In this document: positions 53,453 to 64,000 of the stretch, piece by piece
Numbering within the stretch: position 1 is the first letter of the stretch
Layout: each line of letters begins with the position of its first letter
Source: Siphonodentalium dalli
Lineage: Eukaryota > Mollusca > Scaphopoda > Gadilida > Siphonodentaliidae
Length of the DNA stretch: 64,000 nt
NCBI GenBank assembly: GCA_032622095.1
Contig: CP136061.1
Location: forward strand, 201,368,244-201,432,243
Direction: 5' to 3'
Notes under the pieces: model-generated
Seen by the model: the letters and a program-made list of their open reading frames with translations, nothing else
Databases searched by the model: none
Told to the model about the DNA's origin: nothing
Made by a program: the position numbers and the translations under genes

Positions 53453-54879
53453 CACACGGACACCCCATGTCCGAACCAGAGCCTCGTCTATATCCTTCCA
53501 GCAGGGCCAGTGCAGGATTCGGGTTTAAATCGAATTTCGAATCAGCGTGAGATTCGCGAATCTAAGCGAATCTCAAATCGAATATACACATGAATCAGAC
53601 ATGGGTATCAAAATAACAGTTTCAGTATAACGGCGGAATGCCGTAAAAGGCCATGCATTGATCAATGATTCAGATTCAGATTCAGATTCAGCGAACCTGG
53701 GAATAACAAATACCAGTTTTGTTGACCTGGGAAAATTTTAATGCCCAAAACCATGGGATAAAGACCAATTCCGCAGTATTAAAATGTGTACAGGAACAAA
53801 ATGGGATATGCAATTACAAGGGTGTCGGTGTGTGATGGAGCATTTTTACAACGAAAAATACCCACTGGCGGAGTAAGTTTCAGTTGAAAAAAAATCTTCT
53901 CTTCTTCAAATCATAAAATTTGGTACCGTTTGTGTTTCGAAAATCAAGAACATTTTGAAAGTCTGCAAGTAGATTTCAAGAATGCATAGACGAACATATT
54001 TCTGAGTCTGATTATAGTCACGATTATTTGCATTCAATATTTCTAATGACTCCCTACATTTGAATGATTGTGTGTGAGAAATACACTGTATATTACTATC
54101 GATCACGTCTTTGGGCGGTATTATGGTAAAACTAGTCCTTCGTGTCAAAATACTTATGGTCACTGTAATCGTTGTTCAATATTGAACTATTTTAAGGTTT
54201 ATTTACATCCTTTCCTGTCTCAGTTCAATTATGCGCATACGAAAGTGTAAATGGACATTATGTCTATCCTACATGCAATGAGTTCGAAAAGTTTGAGAAA
54301 ATCCTAATTTGCGATTATATTATTGGTGCAATATTACGCCCACCTTCTGAATTGCGGGACCAAATTAATGGTTTACATGTGTTTTCCCATGGGAAGGACT
54401 GGGCTGGCATCATGAAAATCAACTTGCATTCCATACTTTATTCATGATGCTCAATGTTACTAATGTGATATCGACTAAATTGCAAGATATTATCGCGAGA
54501 GAGACGGACACAGCACATTGCTATACATATTGCACACGCTGCGTACACTCTTTGAATCGGTGCATTGAATCGGTGTGTGAATGTGAGACACTTCAAACAA
54601 AACCTTCTATGACACATTGTGATCTAAAATAAAACATTTATGGAGGACGACCTGGTTACTTTACATACAAAAAGAAACTGTTGTCCCGAGACAAAGAGAA
54701 CTCGGCGGATCGAACTCAAGATCGAAGACACAATGAAAACGTTGGAGAAGAGACCCGTAATGAATGCTGTAAAACAGATCTATATCCTGTTAAGAGTCCA
54801 TGATTATTAATTAGCACAGGGAGGTTATGAATACATATTGAACCGCCACAATGCACATGCTAGTTTTAAAGGCCCATTT

Positions 54880-55265
54880 AATTTTCGAGTCACAGATTAC
54901 TTTTTTTTATAGTGCCTTGATATACGGTTTTAATAATAATCTACGATATAAAATATGATTAAAATACCATAATTCATCACCATTTGGAGCGTCTGTGTCT
55001 CAGAAGGTGCACATAGAGTAATAGCAAATAGCTGAAATCATAGAAACATTTCCCCCGTTTCGCTCCCAGAATGCAACAAAATTCAAACTAAGATATAGAG
55101 TTATTCCCCTTCCAATTAAAATAATAGACTTTGCAGTGTAGTCCATATGAAACTTAAGCACAAAAAACGCGTCGGTACCTCAACAACAACAAAATGTTCA
55201 CATGTTCACAGATTCATCTTTCAAATGGTATATAATACGGCATATATTGTATATAATGTGGGCCT
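54880..55265 (+). mobile_element. TTAA element with AGGCCCATTTAATTTTCGAG ends (segmental copy 1)
   Basis: TTAA lies at 54876-54879 and 55266-55269. The left end AGGCCCATTTAATTTTCGAG and right end ATAATGTGGGCCT are inverted at their tips. It corresponds to 60797-61178 in copy 2 and, inverted, to 47812-48285. Confidence 0.65.
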
Positions 55266-55703
55266 TTAAACTGTCATTGTTGATAAGCAAATTTTCCAAT
55301 CCATGGATTATACAGCAGAATTAAGACCCACACAATGCATTTTATATGGTCGTTAAAATGTTGCTATCCCTAATGTTCCTGACATGACCCAATTGCGGAT
55401 GAAGATGTATAACTCTAAAACCAAGAGGCTTTCTGTTGATAATAAGATCAAATTTCGTCGAACAACATGTTGATAAATAACAGTTTTCGGGCAATTTTAT
55501 ACTATAAGGCTGACAGGGGTTAGCATTATTTTTGGGCAATTAATCGATTCTGATAACTGAAGCGGCATTTCTAAAAATAGTGTTGTTGTTGGAATCTGAT
55601 TATATGGGGACCACCGAATCGGATTGAGTACCTGTAATCGCCGACAAACATATACACAGCGATTGCTCCCAAAGATAGTCATCGCAAAAAGTTAATATAA
55701 GCC

Positions 55704-55929
55704 TTGTCACTGAGTCGCGGCCATATTTGGATCCACCCAGTCCCGTTCCATTGTTTTGTGCCACAGTTTAATGTTATGGAGTAGCATTCCATATATGGAG
55801 CTTTTGAATATTTATGAATTCCATATACATGGAATGCTACTCCAGAAGTTTGACCTGTATATAGTACTAAAACGGAACGGGCTGGATTGGTCCAACATGC
55901 ATGGCCGCGACTCAATGACTCAATGACAA
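55704..55929. mobile_element. Foldback element, copy in segmental duplicate 2
   Basis: Same as 49665-49886; the right end has a 7-bp duplication (actcaatgactcaatgacaa). The sequence beyond is taagtcttatatagaacag, with no TTAA element here. Confidence 0.7.
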
Positions 55930-56546
55930 TTAAGTCTTATATAGAACAGTATATAATGCCGTTTTGTCTTGCCACAAGATGTATTCGTTATATGCGCGCA
56001 TCTGAACATCACAGCACATCATCATGAATGATTGTTGATGCAGGACGTTTGGTGATATATCATGCTTATAAAGATGCCCAGTCCAATTTTGACACGATAC
56101 AGCCATCATGTGTATATACACACGAAAGTAATTAGATCGGACCCATGATTCCACCAATAGAAGCATTTGAACGCTAGCTATCGAATTTCAAAAGAGGATG
56201 CACGATTAGAATATTTGTCAACCTATAGCAAACATTCCTATGATCCGTCTCTTATAAAGCGCGTCCATGTTTCCGCAGCTCAAAAGCGGTATACAATAAA
56301 GAGCGTTCTCAATTATGAGATTATTTACTTGTTTTCGACGGATAACGATGACGCATGATTTGTATATTTTCGCGATGCATCTGGATGCATAATAATTTCG
56401 GAAATTTTGATTAAGTTGGTGTCAAATCTTTAATATGGGACCATTAATAGACAGTGCTATATTGGTCCCGGGTTTAATAGATCTGACCACACAGTAACCC
56501 ACCATACATGCACTTGCGAAATAGTCCAGATGGGCCTCATGATTAA

Positions 56547-57040
56547 AGGTACGGTTGGCCTTGGTGGTGGGTATCCTGTGAAAATATTTCCACCCGTCAA
56601 AAACCGCCACAAACAGAAAGAACATCAACATGTAGACAGACTTTGTCCGTATATAAATAAGAAATATCGCATAAACAGTATGTTATTCTCATATGTTTAC
56701 CATTGTTATGTAAACAAAAGCATAAAAAGTTACTTTTCTGGTGTTTGTTTATATTATGATGGTAAACATAAAGAGCGTTATTTGTTGGTGAATTCCTGAT
56801 ATGGAACTAATCAAGAGCGTTTATGCCATTTGTGTGTGATTAGCCAGTAACATTGTGCTGTCCTCTGTAACCCAAATCAGGCTCTTGCTTATGTAAAATA
56901 TAGTAGGTATTTATGATAACATGCTGTTTACGCGATGGTCATGGTATATATGAACGAAACTGCATGCGTTTTAATGTTTTTCTGTTTACGGTGTTTGGAA
57001 CAAATATGAATATTTTCGACAATTAAGGTCTCACGTGCCT
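56547..57040 (-). mobile_element. 494-bp TTAA element in segmental copy 2
   Basis: TTAA lies at 56543-56546 and 57041-57044. It is inverted relative to 49891-50386. The corresponding place in copy 1 (51023-51026) reads gaTTAAaaagaaatg with a single TTAA, a clean empty site. This demonstrates TTAA target duplication for the family. Confidence 0.88.
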
Positions 57041-57764
57041 TTAAAAAGAAATGAACATAACATTTGTATGACCGTAAGATAAGAGTTGAACCCCCAGGCT
57101 ACTCCCACCTACCTATTAACATGGTCGACGAGTGAATGTTAGTGTTAATATCATTTCGAACAAATAAACCTTTTGTAATTTTCCTTATATCATGAATATT
57201 ACAATCAATATTGACAAAGTTTACTTAGAATTGTGTGACACGATTTCCTTATTTGCGCTACACTATTTATATATTTGACAAAATGTTAGTATGTCTTCGA
57301 GTATGTAATGTTTATAGTGTGCGTGCCCATCCTGAGCAAAATATACGCACAGTCGTACACTGTATCTGTCCAATTTACCACCGCAACGCGACCATGTAAA
57401 ACACCCAAGTCAAATCAAAGGGGTCTCCTTTTGGGATATTATTAGTATATATGAAAGAGATGACGCCCAAAATGGCCGTCAACTTTTGTTTTTATGTTTA
57501 GGCTAATTCGAAAGTCCGCATCATAACTCGGCAAATGTCACAAATAAATTAATAATTTCTGGCTTATTCTCGATTTCAACGTATAATGTGTGGACGATTG
57601 CTAAGATGGCGGAGCATATATATTTTGTCTCTCTCTGACAAATCCCTAATTCAAATTGAGGGGAAAAAACCCCAACTTATTCGAATCAGCTTAGAGATCC
57701 ACGGTTAGATTTGGCACCGCTAATTAATACTTCTTCGCCTTCTTGAGTAAACCGCATTCCACAG

Positions 57765-58235
57765 GAAAGATAAGAGGGCTATATGTTGATGAGTTTACAT
57801 ATATATATTATGAAATGTTGAATAGACAATTATACGCCTATACTTGTAGGCCTACCATTTACATTCGGTCAACCGATATAAAGACCGTAACTATCATGCC
57901 AAGCGCAAATCATGGTAATGTGGACATTGTTGAAATTCTAATTGTATAAGAAATACACATTATTGTATTCCAGATCGGAACAAAATTATGATGCATGTAT
58001 TTATATGGTCTACACGGTGTAAATCCGCAGCGATGGTGTTTAATATACACATATAATATCTCCAGAAATGACTAAGAATCGAAGCTAGTCATCAGGCCCA
58101 TGAAAATATTACAAAAATATTACTAAAATGTTGTTGTCAGTTTTGAATTCGCGCATCTATATATAGATGCGCGAATTTAAATCACGCGAATTCAAATCAG
58201 CGAAAAATAGTATTGCGCGGATTTAAATACGAGTA
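57765..58235 (-). mobile_element. CCTTACTCG-family element, copy in segmental duplicate 2
   Basis: Equivalent to 51820-52290 with a few indels. Confidence 0.6.
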
Positions 58236-60796
58236 TACAATTTTGTCGACCACATCTCGACTTCCCTTCATTTGATACTATCGAATTATACATCAAAAGA
58301 AAGGAAAATTGCCAGTAAGATACATTGAAATGTATTGTGACTGAGAAGAGCGATTTTCATAATCTATGAGTTGTGTTTTTCCCAAATCGGACTTGTGACC
58401 TTGTCACTGGTATAGTTTATATGTTGATACATCTGGTATTTTACCAATGGGCCTATAGCTGTGAACAGCATCATAGATATTCAGCAGGCTCCACCAACAT
58501 CATGCATATATCATTAGCAGGACCTCTTGACCAGGGGTGAAAATCATCGATTCGAGACAACACAGCCTGCAACTTTTAGTGATATATATATACTTGGCAT
58601 TTTAGTAGCTTAGTATATATCATTGTACATGTTATATGGGTACTATTTAGAGACACATGAACATGGCGTTGGCAAATAAAATGCATGGCTGGTTATCCGT
58701 GTTGGGATTTAATCACGGATTATTATATCGTAACTGCCAGTCGTATGCCGGATCGATATGACATAAATATGCTTTACAAGTCTCTAAAGTAATTACGAAT
58801 GGCCAGAAAGGATTTAGCATTGTCCTAACAATAAGTGAACAACTTTATCTCGACAATGCCGTTGTTATGTCCCCAGGTAAGGTGAGCGACCGGGAAAATT
58901 AACATTGTAAGTGCAGAACACAAAGTACATATATACGTACACATAATCCGAAAGTCTATATACGTTATATAATTATGTTTAAAATATACGGGAATATCGT
59001 CTACAGCATTGCATGTATTATACTCATTAGAGAAATACAAATGCATATTTTCTTCGCGATTCTACAAAAAGGGGAATTGAAACAAACCCATGCATGTCCG
59101 AATTTAAATCCAGGGACGTGGCTATACGTAGAGGGTCTCCGCGTGGTGTCTCGTGCTTTCCAAATGTTGGAAATTTCAACCCGACCGTGAGGCTGGACAT
59201 TTTTCTGCACTATTCACCTAAAGTATAGGTAAATATTCAACTATTCGTAAAAAAAACGACAAATTTCCCACTACGTAATGGTTGGAAAATCAAACTATGA
59301 GAACAAATTCATTTCGGCGTGAAATTCCCAACTGATGGTGTGCCAGGCATGACATTTCCATATGTTGAGCATTTTTACCCCCCCCCCCCCACACGGACAC
59401 CCCATGTCCGAACCAGAGCCTCGTCTATATCCTTCCAGTAGGGCCAGTGCAGGATTCGGGTTTAAATCGAATTTCGAATCAGCGTGAGATTCGCGAATCT
59501 AAGCGAATCTCAAATCGAATATACACATGAATCAGACATGGGTATCAAAATAACAGTTTCAGTATAACGGCGGAATGCCGTAAAAGGCCATGCATTGATC
59601 AATGATTCAGATTCAGCGAACCTGGGAATAACAAATACCAGTTTTGTTGACCTGGGAAAATTTAATGCCCAAAACCATGGGATAAAGACCAATTCCGCAG
59701 TATTAAAATGTGTACAGGAACAAAATGGGATATGCAATTACAAGGGTGTCGGTGTGTGATGGAGCATTTTTACAACGAAAAATACCCACTGGCGGAGTAA
59801 GTTTCAGTTGAAAAAAAATCTTCTCTTCTTCAAATCATAAAATTTGGTACCGTTTGTGTTTCGAAAATCAAGAACATTTTGAAAGTCTGCAAGTAGATTT
59901 CAAGAATGCATAGACGAACATATTTCTGAGTCTGATTAGTAACGATTATTTGCATTCAATATTTCTAATGACTCCCTACATTTGAATGATCGTGGGTGAG
60001 AAATACACTGTATATTACTATCGATCACGTCTTTGGGCGGTATTATGGTAAAACTAGTCCTTCGTGTCAAAATACTTATGGTCACTGTAATCGTTGTTTC
60101 AATATTGAACTATTTTAAGGTTTATTTACATCCTTTCCCGTCTCAGTTCAATTATGCGCATACGAAAGTGTAAATGGACATTATGTCTATCCTACATGCA
60201 ATGAGTTCGAAGAGTTTGAGAAAATCCTAATTTGCGATTATATTATTGGTGCAATATTACGCCCACCTTCTGAATTGTGGGAGCAAATTAATGGTTTACA
60301 TGTGTTTTCCCATGGGAAGGACTGGGCTGGCATCATGAAAATCAACTTGCATTCCATACTTTATTCATGATGCTCAATGTTACTAATGTGATATCGACTA
60401 AATTGCGAGATATTATCGCGAGAGAGACGGACACAGCACAGTGCTATACACATTGCACACGCTGCGTACACTCTTTGAATCGGTGCATTGAATCGGTGTG
60501 TGAATGTGAGACACTTCAAACAAAACCTTCTATGACACATTGTGATCTAAAATAAAACATTTATGGAGGACGACCTGGTTACTTTACATACAAAAAGAAA
60601 CTGTTGTCCCGAGACAAAGAGAACTCGGCGGATCGAACTCAAGATCGAAGACACAATGAAAACGTTGGAGAAGAGACCCGTAATGAATGCTGTAAAACAG
60701 ATCTATATCCTGTTAAGAGTCCATGATTATTAATTAGCACAGGGAGGTTATGAATACATATTGAACCGCCACAATGCACTAACCTGTTAGTTTTAA

Positions 60797-61178
60797 AGGC
60801 CCATTTAATTTTCGAGTCACAGATTACTTTTTTTTATAGTGCCTTGATATACGGTTTTAATAATAATCTACGATATAAAATATGATTAAAATACCATAAT
60901 TCATCACCATTTGGAGCGTCTGTGTCTCAGAAGGTGCACATAGAGTAATAGCAAATAGCTGAAATCATAGAAACATTTCCCCCGTTTCGCTCCCAGAATG
61001 CAACAAAATTCAAACTAAGATATAGAGTTATTCCCCTTCCAATGAAAATAATAGACTTTGCAGTGTAGTCCATATGAAACTTAAGCACAAAAAACGCGTC
61101 GGTACCTCAAAAAAATGTTCACAGATTCATCTTTCAAATGGTATATAATACGGCATATATTGTATATAATGTGGGCCT
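60797..61178 (+). mobile_element. TTAA element with AGGCCCATTTAATTTTCGAG ends (segmental copy 2)
   Basis: TTAA lies at 60793-60796 and 61179-61182. Equivalent to 54880-55265, with a shorter aac repeat (ctcaaaaaaatgttc instead of a caacaacaac string). Confidence 0.65.
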
Positions 61179-61296
61179 TTAAACTGTCATTGTTGATAAG
61201 CAAATTTTCCAATCCATGGATTATACAGCAGAAATAAGACCCACACAATGCATTTTATATGGTCGTTAAAATGTTGCTATCCCTAATGTTCCTGAC

Positions 61297-62327
61297 TTGA
61301 TGACAGAGAAAAGGAAGCACAATTGAATGACTTTCCAATAAGTCAAATAAATGACGGCAAAACGAATTTGTTTGCCGCACAATTAAAAGTTGTGAACTTG
61401 GTGAGATTGAGATGACATTTTGTAAATGGTTGGCGGGTGACTGCTGTGCACAAGTAAGTAAGTAAATATGTATTCATGGCATATCATCATATAAATGTGT
61501 AATACATATCAAATCAAGTAATATACAATAATATGTAATATGGTGGTTGCATGACCATATAGTCGTCTTCCTGCCGCCACCATTTGGGAACAGAAAATAT
61601 GGAAAAAATATACTAGATATAGTATATGACATGGGGCTTCGTGTGTGTCTACGTTGTTTACAATTAGATTAAGAAATTGTGATCTTTAACTATAGTGGTT
61701 AAGCTCAGAGATACATGCAGGACCAGGATATCAAGTTACAACTTCAACATACAAATATCAAACATTGGATTGTATACCCTGAATACTTCTCCACTGCATG
61801 CTATTAAAAGTGTTTAGACTAGACAATGTCATGAATGTTCTAAATCAGTTTGCACTGATTAATTAATATTTGCACTGAATATATATAGGCACTCAACAAA
61901 ACATAGAAGAGAAAATTGAATATATATATATACAACCAAGGCAATGTGTAAAACTCGTCATGAGCTTCATTTGACTTTATTTTGTGACATGATGCATGGC
62001 GACCCATGGACCAATGATGCCATGGTTATACGCAAAGTTGTATCTCGGCTTTGCAGCATTGCATCCATTGGTGCATGTCATTTCTTACAGGTATATATGT
62101 GGATTGGTAATGATTTCATAACCCATGTTAAGACTGTCTAAAAGAACTGAATGATCACATGCGTACAGATAATGATTCCACATATACATGTATGCATCGT
62201 GGGTGTACGTGTCTAGTCATCCTATAGCGGTTTATATACATGTACGTGCACATAATTATACATAATATGCACTTTTCAAATAATGAAATATGTGTTTCCA
62301 GTCAAATGTTTACTTCAGGATACGTAC
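61297..62327. other. Intron 1 of the minus-strand gene, unique sequence
   Basis: No second exon was found. The plus-strand frame at 61944-62141 contains a string followed by a CAG|GTATAT donor-like site at about 62090, but no acceptor or recognisable protein supports it. AT dinucleotide runs occur near 61880-61935. Confidence 0.4.
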
Positions 62328-62638
62328 CTATATTGCTCTTTCTCGGCTGGAGCGCCATAAAAGGCTTTGGACCAGGCTGAGTGGTAACGGTGATATTCTC
62401 TACGCTGCATGAGGTCTCTTCGTTTATCATTATGCCAATGTTGTTCCACTGTCTCCCAACTATCGTTAATCCGTTTCTTAGGTGGGTTCGGAGCTAGTGG
62501 ATTAAGCCTCGACGGCATTTTTAGTAAGTCCATTGCACTGGAGAGTTCTGGAGGAGGGTACGGTCCGTACAGTTTGCTAGTCGAATAACACCGGGGAATC
62601 GGAGTGCTTACCGGCGTTATGCGCGGTAGCGTCGTCAT
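62328..62638 (-). CDS. Coiled-coil protein, first coding exon (exon 1)
   Basis: The ATG at 62638 has A at -3 (tcaaaATGa), and 311 bases run to donor AG|GTACGTA at 62327. It encodes 103 residues plus two bases. Residues 1-55 are rich in Pro, Ser and Leu (TLPRITPVSTPIPR; YGPYPPPELSSAMDLL; PLAPNPPKKR). From about 56 the sequence becomes helical and rich in Trp, His, Arg and Tyr (SWETVEQHWHNDKRRDLMQ). An upstream TTTCAG at 62655 could be an acceptor joining a 5' UTR exon. The small size and charged helical build recall axonemal microtubule-associated proteins, but that is a guess and the family is not recognised. With exons 2 and 3 the product is about 203 residues. Confidence 0.7.
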
Positions 62639-62785
62639 TTTGATCACGTTATGACTGAAATTTTGAAGAACATTGGTTAGACGGGTGGGTAGTTGGTTGG
62701 TTATGCATGGTGTAGATGTAACACAAACCGCTCTATGATCACGAATATCAGTAACCTGCAAACTTCTGATAAATGTTCCAATTAA
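62639..62785 (-). other. 5' region of the coiled-coil gene
   Basis: The reading frame continues open upstream of the ATG as far as 62791, but the putative acceptor at 62655 and the better start context at 62638 favour the shorter start. No TATA box or initiator was identified. The TTAA element beginning at 62786 lies immediately upstream. Confidence 0.4.
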
Positions 62786-63162
62786 AGGCACGGGTGGCCT
62801 TCGCGGTGGGTGTTGTTAAAATAGTCACTTATGCATGTTAAAACCGCCATAAACTGAAAGAATATTGAGATATAGACAGACCTTGTTTTTATACCAATCA
62901 TAAATATCGCGTAAATAGTACGGTATGTCATTGTCCAGTTCGTACGCTTTGTTATGTAAAACAAAAAGCAAAAAATGTTACAGAATCTGGCTTTTGTGTA
63001 CATAACACAGCGTACAAACTTGTCAATAATATACTATTTACGCGATATTTATAATTGGTGTAAGAACAAAACATGTCTATTTTTTATATTAGTTTTGCTT
63101 ATGGCAGTTGAAATGAGTGTGACTACTTTAACAGCATAACACCGCGAAGGCCATCCGTGCCT
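62786..63162. mobile_element. 377-bp TTAA element with AGGCACGGGTGGCCTTCGCG ends
   Basis: TTAA lies at 62782-62785 and 63163-63166. The terminal inverted repeats are nearly perfect over about 24 bp (AGGCACGGGTGGCCTTCGCG and AGGCACGGATGGCCTTCGCG). It is the same family as 49891-50386. It sits within 150 bp upstream of the start codon of the minus-strand gene and may overlap its promoter or 5' UTR. Confidence 0.78.
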
Positions 63163-63563
63163 TTAAAATATTTCATTTTTGCGGAACTAACACATATATG
63201 ATTATATGCATTATGTATATATATATATAGATGTACATTTAGAAAAGAATATTTCCATGATTTTATTTGATTCAGCAATAATGCCCATGATTTCATTTTT
63301 TCTGGGAGAGGAGCTAGCATTCAAATAAGTTGCAAGAACTTGTGTTCCAGCACCAACTGTTTGAATATTGAACAACGAACATGTGTTCTGGTACGATGCA
63401 TGCCTAAACAATTTTGGTTTGCACTTCATTTTCTATTTTATGTGACTGTAATACCTGGATCGCCATGAAACACAGTGAATGAAAAGTGATAACGATAACA
63501 ATTAAGTTACATTTACTTATATAAATTCCTGACAAATAATCAAATAATCAACCAAAATTAAAT
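63163..63563. other. No gene seen
   Basis: AT-rich, with a TA run at 63215-63230. No exon recognised. Confidence 0.35.
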
Positions 63564-63617
63564 TTAGTCGGGTGGGGTGGAAACGGTCGGGTTACCGGAA
63601 ACATCCGAGTCAGCCAT
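63564..63617 (-). other. Short minus-strand frame with strong start context
   Basis: CCAAAATGGCT at 63617 opens a frame reading MADSDVSGNPTVSTPPD and stopping at 63564-63566. The CpG-rich, Kozak-like context in AT-rich DNA is unusual. It could be the first exon of a gene (a GTAAC donor-like string follows the seventh codon), an upstream exon of the coiled-coil gene, or chance. There is no protein match in memory. Confidence 0.25.
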
Positions 63618-63639
63618 TTTGGCCTGAATTTTTGTATGA

Positions 63640-64000
63640 TTACTTGACACATAAAGAAAATGTTTTATCTGATGTTTATATTTTACTTTTTTATTCGTTG
63701 CAGAAATACTTATATTTGTTCAAATCGCCATCGACAGAAGGAATACCAAAATATATACAGTTCCGCTCATATGCCAAACATAATCAGCGCGTAAATAGTA
63801 TATTGTCGTCAAGACGTACGATGGTGTACGTAAACAAGAGACTGCTCGTGTTACAGAAGTTGTGCTTCTGTTTACATAACACAGCGCAATTCTATTGGTT
63901 AATCTCACAAAAATGATATACACGCTCTTTATTATTTCCATATCAGGAAAACAGTAACAAATAACGCTCTTTATGTTTACCATATCCGGATCTAAGCAAA
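63640..64000. mobile_element. Diverged copy of the 49891-50386 TTAA family, cut by the window end
   Basis: Shared words include atatttgttcaaatcgccat, atacagttccgctcatat, gcgtaaatagtatattgtcg and ccatatcaggaa..aacgctctttatgtttacca, in the same order as 49920-50190. The right terminus is outside the window. Confidence 0.55.

Larger units (their letters stand above)
49349..55383 (+). repeat. Segmental duplication, copy 1 (6.0 kb)
   Basis: From gacccaattgcggatgaaga to ctatccctaatgttcctgac. It is directly repeated at 55386-61296, with only 2 bp between copies. Identity is high (long stretches without change, scattered indels). No gene lies inside; matching short frames in both copies carry frameshifts relative to each other, which argues against coding. 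It lies entirely within intron 1 of the minus-strand coiled-coil gene. Confidence 0.9.
55386..61296 (+). repeat. Segmental duplication, copy 2 (5.9 kb)
   Basis: Direct repeat of 49349-55383. The offset drifts from 6037 bp at the start to 5913 bp at the end because of indels and of the differently placed TTAA element. It ends at ctaatgttcctgac, after which sequence is unique (ttgatgacagagaaaagg). Confidence 0.9.

Noticed and set aside
53336-53593. 85-codon frame including a His/Pro run
   Set aside because: The run comes from a C homopolymer whose length differs in the second copy, which destroys the frame.
61944-62141. Possible plus-strand exon ending at CAG|GTATAT
   Set aside because: There is no acceptor with a matching frame and no recognisable protein; the interval is intronic for the better-supported minus-strand gene.

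Overview
The window is AT-rich animal nuclear DNA, not prokaryotic: genes are split by GT..AG introns, coding density is very low, and most of the sequence is interspersed, inverted and tandem repeats. The repeat style (DIRS-like retroelements, dense TTAA and TA miniature elements, and a sequence family beginning with runs such as TATACCCCCC followed by CCGTCCGTCCG) suggests a lophotrochozoan, most likely a mollusc. That assignment is inference; no species marker was seen.

Two host genes can be supported. (1) The last two exons of TMEM43 (LUMA), plus strand, 8215-8332 and 8991-9202. Phases and splice sites are consistent and three C-terminal membrane segments are visible; the upstream exons lie before the window. 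(2) A minus-strand gene of three exons (62638-62328, 45843-45653, 40872-40762) encoding a protein of about 203 residues with a Pro-rich N-terminus and a coiled coil. Both junctions match in phase and have good splice sites, but exon 2 carries a one-base frame discontinuity. Its 16.5 kb first intron contains a whole segmental duplication.

Layout: 0.6-21.2 kb holds three 5.1-5.4 kb elements (581-5936, 9807-14882, 15951-21229). Each has long inverted terminal repeats and, just inside the right end, a block complementary to both outer ends. This is the hallmark of DIRS-order tyrosine-recombinase retrotransposons. All three lack a recognisable RT or recombinase and are probably non-autonomous or decayed. 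The third sits inside a hAT transposon (15493-21985) with a perfect 8-bp target duplication and a surviving BED zinc finger. From 23 to 46 kb the sequence is a mosaic of miniature elements: a TA-flanked palindrome of about 210 bp (nine copies), a TTAA-flanked double-hairpin family, a 445-bp TTAA element, and a family of nested palindromes. From 49.35 to 61.30 kb is a direct tandem segmental duplication of about 6 kb. One copy shows a precise empty site for a TTAA transposon that is present in the other. The window ends in the 5' region of the minus-strand gene and further TTAA elements.

The strongest novelty candidates are the three DIRS-like elements with internal complementary regions, the inverted transposition of a TTAA element together with about 50 bp of flank inside the segmental duplication, the unrecognised minus-strand coiled-coil gene, and the long palindromes, one lying 17 bp past that gene's stop codon.
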